Assembly (NCBI RefSeq): GCF_900107015.1 | Contig: NZ_FNOI01000002.1 | Coordinates: 434,001-498,000 of the forward strand | DNA length: 64,000 bases | DNA from: Litoreibacter albidus | Lineage (GTDB): Bacteria > Pseudomonadota > Alphaproteobacteria > Rhodobacterales > Rhodobacteraceae | Direction of reading: 5' to 3' | In this document: positions 26,901-35,345 of the stretch, piece by piece | How positions within the stretch are numbered: the first letter of the stretch is position 1 | How the letters are laid out: every line of letters starts with the position of its first letter | Translations under genes and position numbers: made by a program | Notes under the pieces: generated by a model | Database searches by the model: none | What the model was told of the DNA's origin: nothing | The model's input: the letters and a program-made list of their open reading frames with translations, nothing else

Positions 26901-27085
26901 GCCCTGATCCCGCGCTCAATTCTGGAATACTGCTGAGGCCGTACCGATTCCTTCGGTGCGGCCTTTTTGCGGCGCTGAAGGGCGAGGGTTGCGGCGCTGG
27001 GCATCTCGTTCAGCTGGAACGCAAAGGCGTGGCGCATTCCGGTTTGGGCTGACGACGTGGATGGCTTGTCGAGGACGTGTCTCAT
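26897..27085 (-). CDS. Possible small basic protein, antisense across the ilvE terminator
   Basis: An open frame of 62 codons begins MRHVLDKPSTSS and ends in a basic tail (LQRRKKAAPKESVRP). An AAGGAG lies seven bases before its ATG, stronger than many real starts here. Against it, the frame runs straight through the ilvE terminator hairpin and overlaps the ilvE stop, and I recognise no family. It may be a real small protein or a chance frame. Confidence 0.4.
   Translation of the reverse strand: MRHVLDKPSTSSAQTGMRHAFAFQLNEMPSAATLALQRRKKAAPKESVRPQQYSRIERGIRA
26936..26968 (+). terminator. Rho-independent terminator after ilvE
   Basis: AGGCCGTACCGA pairs with TCGGTGCGGCCT (12 base pairs with one U-G wobble) across a 5-base loop, followed by a T run. 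Confidence 0.85.
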
Positions 27086-27125
27086 GCAAGTGTCTCCTTT
27101 GATGTGATGTGGGGCGACCCTAACA

Positions 27126-27143
27126 CATTTTGCACACAAAATG
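27126..27143. repeat. AT-rich 18-base hairpin palindrome
   Basis: CATTTTGCACACAAAATG is a perfect 7-base inverted repeat around CACA. It lies between the DUF1294 gene and the small basic ORF. It could be an operator for the small ORF, or just a hairpin. No T run follows on either strand. Confidence 0.35.
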
Positions 27144-27166
27144 GAGGCCCGCCTGCGCAGCCGCCG

Positions 27167-27499
27167 TTAAAGCCACGATTTTGCCAAATCAACAGCGTCC
27201 CACAGAAGCCTGCGCACCTGTGGAAACGCTATAAAAACCAACGCGATAGCTTGGGCGAGGAGGATCAAGTTCAACTGCCGCGCAAAGGGCTGTTTCACGG
27301 TCTTATGCCGCAGCCAGCGTTGACCAAGCTTGGCAGCGGGTGTCCCGCCGACAGCCGACCACATTAACAAATTGGACTCGCGGATTCGACGTCCGCGCGT
27401 GCGCGACCGCCGCTTGTCGAAGGCAAAGAGAAAGAACGTCACGAAATTAACGAGACCCAGATACGCCCCAGCGATCCCAAGCGGCAACAATGCGTCCAT
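27167..27499 (-). CDS. DUF1294 membrane protein
   Basis: The 110-residue protein has a hydrophobic N-terminus (LGLVNFVTFFLFAFDKRRS), then RRIRESNLLMWSAVGGTPAAKLGQ and the family pattern RHKTVKQPF. It ends with a second membrane segment (LILLAQAIALVFIAF). This is the full DUF1294 pattern; the function is unknown. It follows the EamA transporter gene by four bases. Confidence 0.88.
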   Translation of the reverse strand: MDALLPLGIAGAYLGLVNFVTFFLFAFDKRRSRTRGRRIRESNLLMWSAVGGTPAAKLGQRWLRHKTVKQPFARQLNLILLAQAIALVFIAFPQVRRLLWDAVDLAKSWL

Positions 27500-27503
27500 C
27501 GCC

Positions 27504-28448
27504 CTACCCCTGCGGCGTCATGACTTTGCGGGCTTGCTTGCGGTCTTTGCCCAGCTTGCCCTCCCGCCAGATAATCAAGATACCCGCACAGACGATCAGC
27601 GCGATGCCGCCAAGCATCACGACTGTTGGCACCTCCTCAAATACGAAATACCCGATGCCAAGGGCCAACAAGATCGAGAAGTATTCGAACGGTGCCACCA
27701 CGGACGCATCCGCGTAGCGGTAGCTAGATGTGAGGAATATCTGGCCAATCCCGCCACACAGCCCCGCGCCGACCAGCACCGCCCATTCCGTCGCAGTCGG
27801 CCAGACCCAGCCGAACGGCAGCGTCAGTAGTGACAGCGTGGACGCGGTGACCGAGAACCAGAACACGATGGCGGAGGTGGGTTCGGACATGGTGAGCTTA
27901 CGCACGAACACATGCGCCAGCGCCGCCCCGATAGCGGAGCCGAAGGCGAGAACTGCCCCAAGCGCCAGATAGGGGTTGGCGCTGCCGTCCGCGAAAGCAG
28001 TGAGGCGCGGCGACATGATGATCAGCACCCCGATCATTCCCAAAGCCACGGCAGTCAGGCGGAAGGCGCGGACCTGTTCACCCAAAAACATGGCCGCGAA
28101 GATGACCACCAGAACCGGTTGCGCGTATTGGATGGCTTTGACCTCTGACAGGGGCAAGAGGCCGAGTGCCGCGAAGCCCATCGCCATTGCCGTAACCCCA
28201 ACCAACCCGCGCCAGAAGTGGCCAAGCGGGTTGTCGGTTTTCAGCCCCGTGCGCAGCTCCCCCCGTGTGGCGATCCAGACGAGGATGATGGGCAGGCCGA
28301 AGAAGGAACGAAAGAACACCGTCTCCCCCGGCGGAATGCGGACGGAGGCGATTTTGATCAAGGTCGCCATGCCCATAAAGAAGGCAACGGCCCCCAGCTT
28401 GGACATGATCGCAAGGAGGGTGTTCGGCTTGGGCGCGGGGGGGGCCAT
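27504..28448 (-). CDS. EamA/DMT family transporter
   Basis: The 314-residue protein has about ten hydrophobic segments in two EamA repeats, the second starting near AVLAFGSAIGAALAHVFVRK. These exporters carry amino acids, purines or metabolites. It begins immediately after the HupE gene stop, with no gap, so it belongs to that minus-strand operon. A second DMT transporter lies at about 44 kb. Confidence 0.88.
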   Translation of the reverse strand: MAPPAPKPNTLLAIMSKLGAVAFFMGMATLIKIASVRIPPGETVFFRSFFGLPIILVWIATRGELRTGLKTDNPLGHFWRGLVGVTAMAMGFAALGLLPLSEVKAIQYAQPVLVVIFAAMFLGEQVRAFRLTAVALGMIGVLIIMSPRLTAFADGSANPYLALGAVLAFGSAIGAALAHVFVRKLTMSEPTSAIVFWFSVTASTLSLLTLPFGWVWPTATEWAVLVGAGLCGGIGQIFLTSSYRYADASVVAPFEYFSILLALGIGYFVFEEVPTVVMLGGIALIVCAGILIIWREGKLGKDRKQARKVMTPQG

Positions 28449-29600
28449 TTAGAGGAATACCCGCTCAATCGCCCAGTAGGCCCCGATAATGGCGATGAAC
28501 ACCGACGCAGGGATGGCAATGCACGCGCGGTACCACGGCTTTTTGCCAAACCACAGACCGACCGCGAGGAAGGCCAGCGCGATGACGGTAAGTTGCCCGA
28601 CCTCTACCCCGACATTGAAGCCGATAAGCCCCGCCACAAAGCGACCCGGCGCAAGGCCGAAGTCACTCAAGACGGAGGCAAAGCCCATGCCGTGCAGCAA
28701 ACCGAACGCGAAAATCACGATAGGGCGCCACCACGTGACGCGGCTGGTGAAGATGTTTTCAACCGCGACATAGACGATTGATGCGGCGATGAGGGGCTCC
28801 ACAATGGCGGGGTTCACCGACACGTAGCCAAGGCTGGCGAGGGCCAGCGTGATGGTGTGCGCCACCGTGAAAACCGTGACCTGGGTGATCAGCGGACGCA
28901 AATGCAGCGACAGGAAGAACAGGCCCAAGACAAACAGGATATGGTCGAGACCTTTGGGGATGATGTGGTCGAAGCCGACGCCAATGTAGCGGATGAACAC
29001 CGAGACGGCGCTTTCGGTGGCAACCCCTGCACGCGGCAGCGGCGCACTGAGCGCCCCACCCTCCAGATAGCCCGCGTAGGCCTCGTCACCGCCACCCGCT
29101 TGGCGCACGATAAGCGGACCATTCGCCGCGCGCCAACCCGCGCGCACGTCACTGCCATCGGCAGGCAACGCGCCTGTCAAAACAACCGTCGTATCACGAG
29201 GGAGTTCAACGTTGGGCTGGTCCGCCACTTCGACGCTGGTGAGTTCCACCGCGACGGGGGTCTCACCCGCCATAACCGACAGGTTTTTCGCGATGTCAGG
29301 CCAAGCCTGCTGTAGCCGCGCGGATAACTCCGTCGGGGGCAAGGCGCGCAGGGCGTCGTGCTGCTCCGCCTGTGGGGCTTCGTCAGTGTCTTCGAGGCCT
29401 TCAAGGTCGATGCCTGCGATCAGCGGCTCTGCGGTAAGGCGGATTGACAGTTCCACGGTGGTGTCTGTCAGTGTGACATCTGCAATGGCGGGCCGTATTT
29501 CATGCGCGGCGGATGGCTGCGCCATCGTGATCACCGCGAGCATTGACATCACCGCCAGTTGCACCAGCATGTAGGATAGGTTTTTCAAAGGAAATATCAT
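28449..29600 (-). CDS. HupE/UreJ_2 family membrane protein
   Basis: The protein is about 383 residues. A signal-like N-terminus ends in QPSAAHEIRP, followed by a soluble domain of about 180 residues. The C-terminal membrane part has the family core GFDHIIPKGLDHILFVLGL and TVFTVAHTITLALASLG. HupE/UreJ proteins are secondary importers of nickel, cobalt or other metals. The ATG used overlaps, on the opposite strand, the ATG of a DUF4198 protein, so the pair is divergent. A GTG seven codons upstream is an alternative start. The pairing supports metal uptake. Confidence 0.82.
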   Translation of the reverse strand: MIFPLKNLSYMLVQLAVMSMLAVITMAQPSAAHEIRPAIADVTLTDTTVELSIRLTAEPLIAGIDLEGLEDTDEAPQAEQHDALRALPPTELSARLQQAWPDIAKNLSVMAGETPVAVELTSVEVADQPNVELPRDTTVVLTGALPADGSDVRAGWRAANGPLIVRQAGGGDEAYAGYLEGGALSAPLPRAGVATESAVSVFIRYIGVGFDHIIPKGLDHILFVLGLFFLSLHLRPLITQVTVFTVAHTITLALASLGYVSVNPAIVEPLIAASIVYVAVENIFTSRVTWWRPIVIFAFGLLHGMGFASVLSDFGLAPGRFVAGLIGFNVGVEVGQLTVIALAFLAVGLWFGKKPWYRACIAIPASVFIAIIGAYWAIERVFL

Positions 29601-30402
29601 GTTGCCCCGCCGCTTTTTCACTGTTGTCGCTGTGACTTTATGGGCGTCCGTCGCACATGCCCACGAATTCTGGATTTCACCTGAAGCATACGTGACCCAG
29701 AAAGACGCTAAGGTTCAAGCTCAACTTCGGGTTGGCGAGAAGTTTGGCGGCGCATCCTATGCGTTCAATCCCAACCGTTTTGAACGGTTTGACTTGGTGA
29801 CTGCGGAACGAACCCAGCCCGTGACGGGGCGTTTGGGCGACACGCCTGCGCTGAACATGAGTGTCGCGGATGAAGGGCTGGTGACTATTGTGCATGAGAC
29901 CAGCGACAACCTTCTGACCTATAAGGGCTTGGAAAAATTCACCAAGTTCGCCAAGCACAAAGACTTTGAGTGGGCCGTGCAAAGCCACGTTGACCGCGGC
30001 CTCCCGACGGAGCGGTTCACCGAACGCTACCGCCGCTACGCCAAAAGTCTTGTAGCAGTGGGCCATGGCCAAGGGGCGGATCAAGAGGTCGGACTGAAGA
30101 CGGAGATCGTCGCGCTCAACAATCCCTACACCGACCCCGCCGGCACGTTTCGCGTGAAGGTTTTGATGGATGGCGCACCCCGCGCGGACGCCCAGATAGA
30201 GTTGTTTGACAAGGCGCCAGACGGCGAGGTGAAGATCACTTTGCACCGCACGGATGCGCAGGGCGTGGGATCATTCGAGGTTCTAAGCGGTCACGAATAT
30301 CTGGTCGACGCGGTGGCGCTTTTACCGCTGGAGGAAGGTGATCCCGCCACGACCCCCGCTTGGCTTTCCATCTGGGCATCGCTGACCTTTATGGTGCCCT
30401 AA
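29599..30402 (+). CDS. DUF4198 periplasmic protein (metal-uptake associated)
   Basis: The 267-residue protein has a signal peptide ending in ASVAHA. The mature N-terminus HEFWISPEAYV is the conserved metal-ligand motif of DUF4198/NikK-like proteins, which accompany nickel and cobalt transporters. The rest is beta-rich and includes an Ig-like tail (DAQIELFDKAPDGEVKI). AAAGGA sits five bases upstream of the ATG. It is divergent from a HupE-type importer with overlapping start codons. The metal is not predictable. Confidence 0.82.
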   Translation: MLPRRFFTVVAVTLWASVAHAHEFWISPEAYVTQKDAKVQAQLRVGEKFGGASYAFNPNRFERFDLVTAERTQPVTGRLGDTPALNMSVADEGLVTIVHETSDNLLTYKGLEKFTKFAKHKDFEWAVQSHVDRGLPTERFTERYRRYAKSLVAVGHGQGADQEVGLKTEIVALNNPYTDPAGTFRVKVLMDGAPRADAQIELFDKAPDGEVKITLHRTDAQGVGSFEVLSGHEYLVDAVALLPLEEGDPATTPAWLSIWASLTFMVP

Positions 30403-30425
30403 CCCCACATATGAAGAGACCTTCA

Positions 30426-31925
30426 GTGACAAACCCGCTCTATGATCGCCTGTTCGGCCGCCACGCCGGCAAGGACACCGCGTTTCTACATCTGCCCGAC
30501 GGCAAAATATTGACCCACGCGGCATTTCTGGCCGTGGCTGCGCAGTTCGGGCATGTGTTCGCGGGACTGGGGCTAAAGGCGGGTGACAGGATCGCCGTGC
30601 AGGTTGAAAAGTCGCCGGAATGCCTTGCCATATATGCCGCCTGCGCCCAATCGGGGCTGGTGTTCTTGCCGCTCAACACGGCCTACACCGCACAAGAGGT
30701 GGCCTATTTCTTTGAGGACAGCGGCGCTGCGTTGATCATCTGCGACGGAGGTGCCGAAGCGCAAATCGCGCCTATCGCGCACCGCCTGAGCGCCGCCCTT
30801 TTGACGTTGAACGCGGACAGCACGGGCACGCTGATGGACGCCGCCGCGCCGATGCCGACTGTGCTGGCAACGACACCGCGTGGTGACGGTGACCTTGCCG
30901 CGCTGCTCTACACATCCGGCACGACGGGCCGCTCCAAAGGGGCGATGTTGAGCCAGCGAAACCTGCTGTCCAATGCCGAAACCCTATCGTCCGAATGGCA
31001 GTTCACGAACGCGGATGTTCTGCTGCATGCCTTGCCGATCTTTCACACGCACGGGCTGTTTGTGGCGGTCAATGTGACACTGATCGCGGGCGGCAGCATG
31101 GTGTTTATGCCGAAGTTGGACGTGGATGCGCTGATCGCGTGGATGCCCCGCGCGACCAGCCTGATGGGCGTGCCGACCTTCTACACACGGCTGCTGCAAG
31201 ACGCGCGGTTCGATGCCACTTTGACGGCGGGTATGCGGGTGTTCATCTCCGGCTCCGCCCCCTTGCTGGCCGAAACCCACGTGCAGTTTGAGCAGCGCAC
31301 GGGCCACCGCATTCTGGAACGGTACGGCATGACCGAAACCAATATGAACACGTCGAACCCCTACAACGGGGAGCGGCGCGCGGGCACCGTAGGTCACCCC
31401 CTGCCCGGTGTGGAGTTGAAGATTACCGACCCCGAAACCGGTGAGACCCTGCCGGGCGGGGAAATTGGCCAAATAGAGGTGCGCGGCGACAACGTGTTTC
31501 AAGGCTATTGGCAAATGCCGGACAAGACCGCCGCAGAACTACGCGCCGACGGGTACTTCATCACAGGCGACTTAGGGCGCCGTGACGCGGACGGCTATGT
31601 TCATATCGTGGGGCGAAATAAGGATTTGATCATCTCTGGCGGGTACAACATCTACCCCAAAGAGGTGGAGTTGGTGTTGGACGCGCAGCCCGCCGTGCTG
31701 GAAAGCGCTGTGATTGGCGTGCCGGATGCGGACTTTGGCGAATCTGTGCTGGGTATTTTGGTCGCACAAGACGGACAAACGCCTGATATCCCTGCCATAA
31801 TGGAAGCCGTCGGCGCATCGCTTGCCAGCTTCAAACACCCGCGGCGCTTGCTGATTGTCGACGAATTGCCCCGAAATACGATGGGGAAAGTCCAAAAAAA
31901 TATCCTGCGCGACAGGTTCTCTTAG
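30426..31925 (+). CDS. matB: Malonyl-CoA synthetase (acyl-adenylate family)
   Basis: MatB activates malonate to malonyl-CoA using ATP. The protein is about 499 residues and carries the AMP-binding signature LLYTSGTTGRSKGAML, the catalytic MTETNMNTSNPYNGERR, GYFITGDLGRRDADGY, and the C-terminal lysine in RNTMGKVQKNILRD. Length and the RAGTVG-PGVELKI stretch fit MatB better than long-chain synthetases. A GTG giving MTNPLYDRLF is preferred because the family usually begins there and GAAGAGA lies upstream; an ATG five codons earlier (30411) is the alternative. Confidence 0.85.
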   Translation: MTNPLYDRLFGRHAGKDTAFLHLPDGKILTHAAFLAVAAQFGHVFAGLGLKAGDRIAVQVEKSPECLAIYAACAQSGLVFLPLNTAYTAQEVAYFFEDSGAALIICDGGAEAQIAPIAHRLSAALLTLNADSTGTLMDAAAPMPTVLATTPRGDGDLAALLYTSGTTGRSKGAMLSQRNLLSNAETLSSEWQFTNADVLLHALPIFHTHGLFVAVNVTLIAGGSMVFMPKLDVDALIAWMPRATSLMGVPTFYTRLLQDARFDATLTAGMRVFISGSAPLLAETHVQFEQRTGHRILERYGMTETNMNTSNPYNGERRAGTVGHPLPGVELKITDPETGETLPGGEIGQIEVRGDNVFQGYWQMPDKTAAELRADGYFITGDLGRRDADGYVHIVGRNKDLIISGGYNIYPKEVELVLDAQPAVLESAVIGVPDADFGESVLGILVAQDGQTPDIPAIMEAVGASLASFKHPRRLLIVDELPRNTMGKVQKNILRDRFS

Positions 31926-31951
31926 CGGCATCCGCGCACCGGAACGGGAAA

Positions 31952-31985
31952 CCCCCGGCCTGAAATTCAGACCGGGGGCTCTTAT
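31952..31985 (+). terminator. Terminator-like hairpin after matB
   Basis: CCCCCGG pairs with CCGGGGG, with further inner pairing (CTGAA with TTCAG), followed by CTCTTATT. The T run is weak, so termination is likely but not certain. Confidence 0.6.
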
Positions 31986-31995
31986 TCACGTAGCA

Positions 31996-32040
31996 CTCGA
32001 CACGGCGATCTGGGTGGGGGCTGATCACACCGTGTCGAGC
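31996..32040. repeat. Inverted repeat in the matB-DUF2794 gap
   Basis: CTCGACACGG at 31996 and CCGTGTCGAG at 32030 form a perfect 10-base inverted repeat, 24 bases apart. The 256-base gap around it has no coding signal that I trust. It may be part of a structured leader or a small RNA. Confidence 0.35.
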
Positions 32041-32181
32041 TTGAGTTCTCACTCGCTACAGGTTGTGTATCGCAAGCAACTGGGGCGACATCAGGGGCGA
32101 AGCGTGGTTATGCGCGGGTCATCACACGGCTTTTTAAAGGCAAGACTTGATTCGAGGCCGAGCGCGGCCCAACATATAGAT

Positions 32182-32523
32182 ATGAACCAAAATGCGCCCA
32201 TTCCCTTCCGCCCGAGCCAGTCCGACAAGGTCGCGTTTCAACGGCGGGAGCTGGGCGATATCCTGACCGTCTATGGCCGCATGGTCGCAGCGGGGGAGTG
32301 GCGCGACTACGGCATCGCCATGCAAAAGGATGTCGCAGTGTTCTCTATTTTCCGGCGCGCGGCAGAGCACCCGATCTACCGCATCGAGAAACGTCCCAAG
32401 CTGGCGACCAAGCAGCAAACCTATGCGGTCATTGGCATGGACGGGCGCATCCTGAAGCGCGGCGCGGAGCTGCGCCAAGTGCTGCGCGTTCTTGAGAAAA
32501 AGATGATCCGCGCCGTTGATTAA
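32182..32523 (+). CDS. DUF2794 domain protein
   Basis: The 113-residue protein matches the DUF2794 family of alphaproteobacteria in VAFQRRELGDILTVYGRMVAAGEWRDYGI and AVFSIFRRAAEHPIYRIEKRP. No function is known. There is no strong ribosome site, and the ATG is chosen from family length. It converges with an NlpC/P60 gene with overlapping stops. Confidence 0.88.
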   Translation: MNQNAPIPFRPSQSDKVAFQRRELGDILTVYGRMVAAGEWRDYGIAMQKDVAVFSIFRRAAEHPIYRIEKRPKLATKQQTYAVIGMDGRILKRGAELRQVLRVLEKKMIRAVD

Positions 32524-33347
32524 AGCCTTTTGATGGAGGTGACAGGCCCGCCGCCTGCGGCCTCGATCCGCGCGATAGCATCGGATAACGGCTCGTAAGC
32601 GACGGCCATGTGATAGGCGTTGGCGTGCAGGATCATATTGTCGCCCGACACCCACGCGACGTGCCCGTCCCAGAACACCAGATCACCGCGCCGCGCGTCC
32701 TCTAGCTGAACAGGGTGGCCTAAGTCGGCTTCCTGCATATCGCTGTCACGCGGGCAGGACATGCCACAACTGCGCATCGCGATCTGCACCAGACCGGAGC
32801 AGTCAATGCCGTGACGCGTTGCCCCGCCCCACAGATACGGCGTGCCCATATGCAAGTCAGCCACGGCAACGGGATCGTTCATGCGCTGTGCGTCGGGCAA
32901 CAAGTGCATCGACGGCACGTAGCCACCGTTGGACAGGCGCGACCACGTGCCTTCCTGCTCCATCACCTGCACCACGGAGCCAAGGTAGAGCGCACCGTTG
33001 TTCATCAGCTTCATGTTCGGACCGGGATAGATGTGGGTGCAGGGCATGGCGACCCAGTGGTCCGCATCATGCGGCCGGTCAAGAAGGTTATCCTGCACAT
33101 AGCCGCAATAGCCATCGTGCATCGCCTGCCCGAAAGCAAAGCCGTTGCGGCGCTCCAACACGTTGAACAAATCGCCGTAGATCAGTTGCGACGTGCGCCG
33201 CCCCTCAGGCTTGCCAGTGATGTCGGCGAACGCGGCCCCGCATTGCGCCATTTCCCCGTCGGTGTAATTCGGGGCCTCCACCTCGCCGCGCAGATAGCTG
33301 GCGGCGATGCGGCCGTTCGCGGGCGTTGTTCGCGGGTCGTTCCTCAT
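32520..33347 (-). CDS. NlpC/P60 family cell-wall endopeptidase
   Basis: The 275-residue protein has two SH3-like N-terminal regions (around SQLIYGDLFNVLERRNGF and LYLGSVVQVMEQEGTWSRL) and a C-terminal C40 peptidase domain. The catalytic cysteine is in HGIDCSGLVQIAMR and the histidine in GDLVFWDGHVAWV. Such enzymes cut peptidoglycan stem peptides. I see no clear signal peptide, so export is uncertain. It overlaps the M17 aminopeptidase gene by four bases. Confidence 0.9.
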   Translation of the reverse strand: MRNDPRTTPANGRIAASYLRGEVEAPNYTDGEMAQCGAAFADITGKPEGRRTSQLIYGDLFNVLERRNGFAFGQAMHDGYCGYVQDNLLDRPHDADHWVAMPCTHIYPGPNMKLMNNGALYLGSVVQVMEQEGTWSRLSNGGYVPSMHLLPDAQRMNDPVAVADLHMGTPYLWGGATRHGIDCSGLVQIAMRSCGMSCPRDSDMQEADLGHPVQLEDARRGDLVFWDGHVAWVSGDNMILHANAYHMAVAYEPLSDAIARIEAAGGGPVTSIKRL

Positions 33348-34741
33348 AGGTTCAGCGCCTTGGGCAGCGCCGCGAGGATCGCCCGTGCGCCCATGCCAAC
33401 ACCGCCTTTGGGGCGTGCGGGCTGTGCGGTTGGTTGCCAGCCGTAGATGTCAAAATGTGCAAATCGCGCCGTGTTAGAGACGAATCTACGCAAGAACAGC
33501 GCCGCGGTGATCGTCCCCGCAAAGCCACCTTTGGGCGCGTTATCAAGGTCCGCGATGCCCGGTTCTATCAACGGCTCGTAGGGGGCGTGGAACGGCATTT
33601 CCCACACGGGGTCGCGCGCGGTTCGCGCACCTGCGCGCAGCGCATCCGCGAAAGGCACGTCGTCCGTGAAAAACGGCGAGATATCGGGGCCGACAGCGAC
33701 CCGCGCGGCCCCAGTCAGGGTCGCCATGCAGATCATCAAATCGGGCGGTGTTTCATCCGCCAGCGCCAGCGCGTCGGCCAGAACCAAGCGACCTTCGGCG
33801 TCAGTGTTGTTGATTTCGACCGTGAGGCCCTTGCGCGATGTCAGGATATCCTGCGGGCGGAAGGCGGAGCCGTCGATGGCGTTTTCCACGGCAGGGATCA
33901 GCACGCGGAGTTGAAGATTCAGCCCCAGCGCCATGATCATATGAGCTAGACCCAACACCGTGGCAGCGCCGCCCATGTCCTTTTTCATCAGGCCCATGGA
34001 GGCGCCGGACTTGATGTTCAGACCGCCGGTATCAAAACAAACGCCCTTGCCGACCAAGGCCAGCGTCGGTCCAGTTGTGCCCCATGTGATGTCAATCAAG
34101 CGCGGCGGCGTGGCGGAGGCCCGACCGACGGTGTGGATCATGGGGAAGTTTTGCTCAATCAGCGCATCGCCCGTGATCACGTTGATCGCCGCACCATGCG
34201 CGTCCGCTAATTGGCGCGCGGCCGCTTCTAGCTTGTCCGGCCCCATATCGGATGCGGGCGTGTTGATGAGGTCGCGGGTCAACGCCTCCCCCGCAGCAAT
34301 ATTTTCGATACGGCTCCGATCCAACGTGTCGGGGCAGACTAACTGCGCCGCGTGGGGCGGCTGGTCACGGTACGTCTCGAAGGTGTATTGCGACAAGAGC
34401 CAGCCCAACGCGTGCTCTTCCAGATCATCTTGCGCGTGGTCCGTTGCGATTCTGTATCTACCAGCTGGCAAGGCGGATGCGACGGATGCCATAGCGAAAC
34501 GTCCGCGCGCGCGGGCTGTATCATCGCCAAGTCCCGCCAGTGCGATACCGATCGCGCCATCTGCGTCGGGCACCACGCAGACAGAGCCGACGTTGGCGTT
34601 GAAGCCCTGCGCCTTTACCCAGTTTTGCACCGTGGGCGTTTGGCCTTCGAGCCATGCCGACAGATTATCTGCGTCCAACGCAAAGAGGGGAACCGCGCCA
34701 TCGCTGGACGCGGCGAATTTAAGCCGTGTGTAGTCTAACAT
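33344..34741 (-). CDS. M17 leucyl aminopeptidase family protein
   Basis: The 465-residue protein has the zinc-binding and catalytic pattern of M17: GKGVCFDTGGLNIKSG with the catalytic lysine, and NNTDAEGRLVLADAL, the family signature. It cleaves N-terminal residues from peptides in the cytoplasm. The pairing with a cell-wall hydrolase suggests muropeptide-peptide recycling; that is inference. The ATG of MLDYTRLKFA is used; upstream in-frame codons overlap the preceding gene. Confidence 0.92.
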   Translation of the reverse strand: MLDYTRLKFAASSDGAVPLFALDADNLSAWLEGQTPTVQNWVKAQGFNANVGSVCVVPDADGAIGIALAGLGDDTARARGRFAMASVASALPAGRYRIATDHAQDDLEEHALGWLLSQYTFETYRDQPPHAAQLVCPDTLDRSRIENIAAGEALTRDLINTPASDMGPDKLEAAARQLADAHGAAINVITGDALIEQNFPMIHTVGRASATPPRLIDITWGTTGPTLALVGKGVCFDTGGLNIKSGASMGLMKKDMGGAATVLGLAHMIMALGLNLQLRVLIPAVENAIDGSAFRPQDILTSRKGLTVEINNTDAEGRLVLADALALADETPPDLMICMATLTGAARVAVGPDISPFFTDDVPFADALRAGARTARDPVWEMPFHAPYEPLIEPGIADLDNAPKGGFAGTITAALFLRRFVSNTARFAHFDIYGWQPTAQPARPKGGVGMGARAILAALPKALNL

Positions 34742-34820
34742 ATTGATTGCCTTGCTGCTGCGCGCACAGCCTACTGTTTGCAGCGTATTCTGCAAGTACA
34801 CGCGTGGGACAAACGGCAGT

Positions 34821-35213
34821 CTACCCCGGCAAGTCTTGCATATCCCACACCGCACTCAAGGAGCGGTCCGCGATACGGCGCAACCTGTTCAAGGTCGCGG
34901 CCAAGGCGACCCCACCGCAATCGCGCGCACAAACGGCGACGTCATCTGCCACCCGCGAAAACGTGGTCATTCCGATCTTGTTGGCCGTCGCCACCAGCGC
35001 ATCAGCGCGGTGCACAAGTGTTACCATGTCATGCGACAGGTACGCGTCTTCGACCTCGACCATCCCCTTGGCGAGGTCTTCCATCGTGGTGGTTATCAAC
35101 ACCTCCGCGCGCATTTCCCCCATCGCAACGCAGAGCTCGACCAGACGGTCAGGATCAACCCGCACTGGTTCGCGCAACTCCAGTTTCACCACATCTTGCA
35201 TACTGTACCCCAT
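34821..35213 (-). CDS. Conserved helical protein of unknown function
   Basis: The 130-residue protein is predicted mostly helical, with LVELCVAMGEMRAEVLITTTMEDL and HDMVTLVHRADALVATANKIG. AAGGGGG lies eight bases before the ATG; a second in-frame ATG four codons later is also possible. I do not recognise the family. It may be an HPt-like four-helix fold but has no clear HPt histidine motif. It is divergent from the carbonic anhydrase gene. Confidence 0.7.
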   Translation of the reverse strand: MGYSMQDVVKLELREPVRVDPDRLVELCVAMGEMRAEVLITTTMEDLAKGMVEVEDAYLSHDMVTLVHRADALVATANKIGMTTFSRVADDVAVCARDCGGVALAATLNRLRRIADRSLSAVWDMQDLPG

Positions 35214-35345
35214 TTCACGTGCCCCCTTAAAACACGTGGCAACACTTGCTGGGGAAGCTGAAGAAACTCTTTCATGCGAAACCGATTATCACTCGAATTT
35301 CATGTCAATTGTCACTACATAGGTCCAAATCATAGGAGCCACGTT

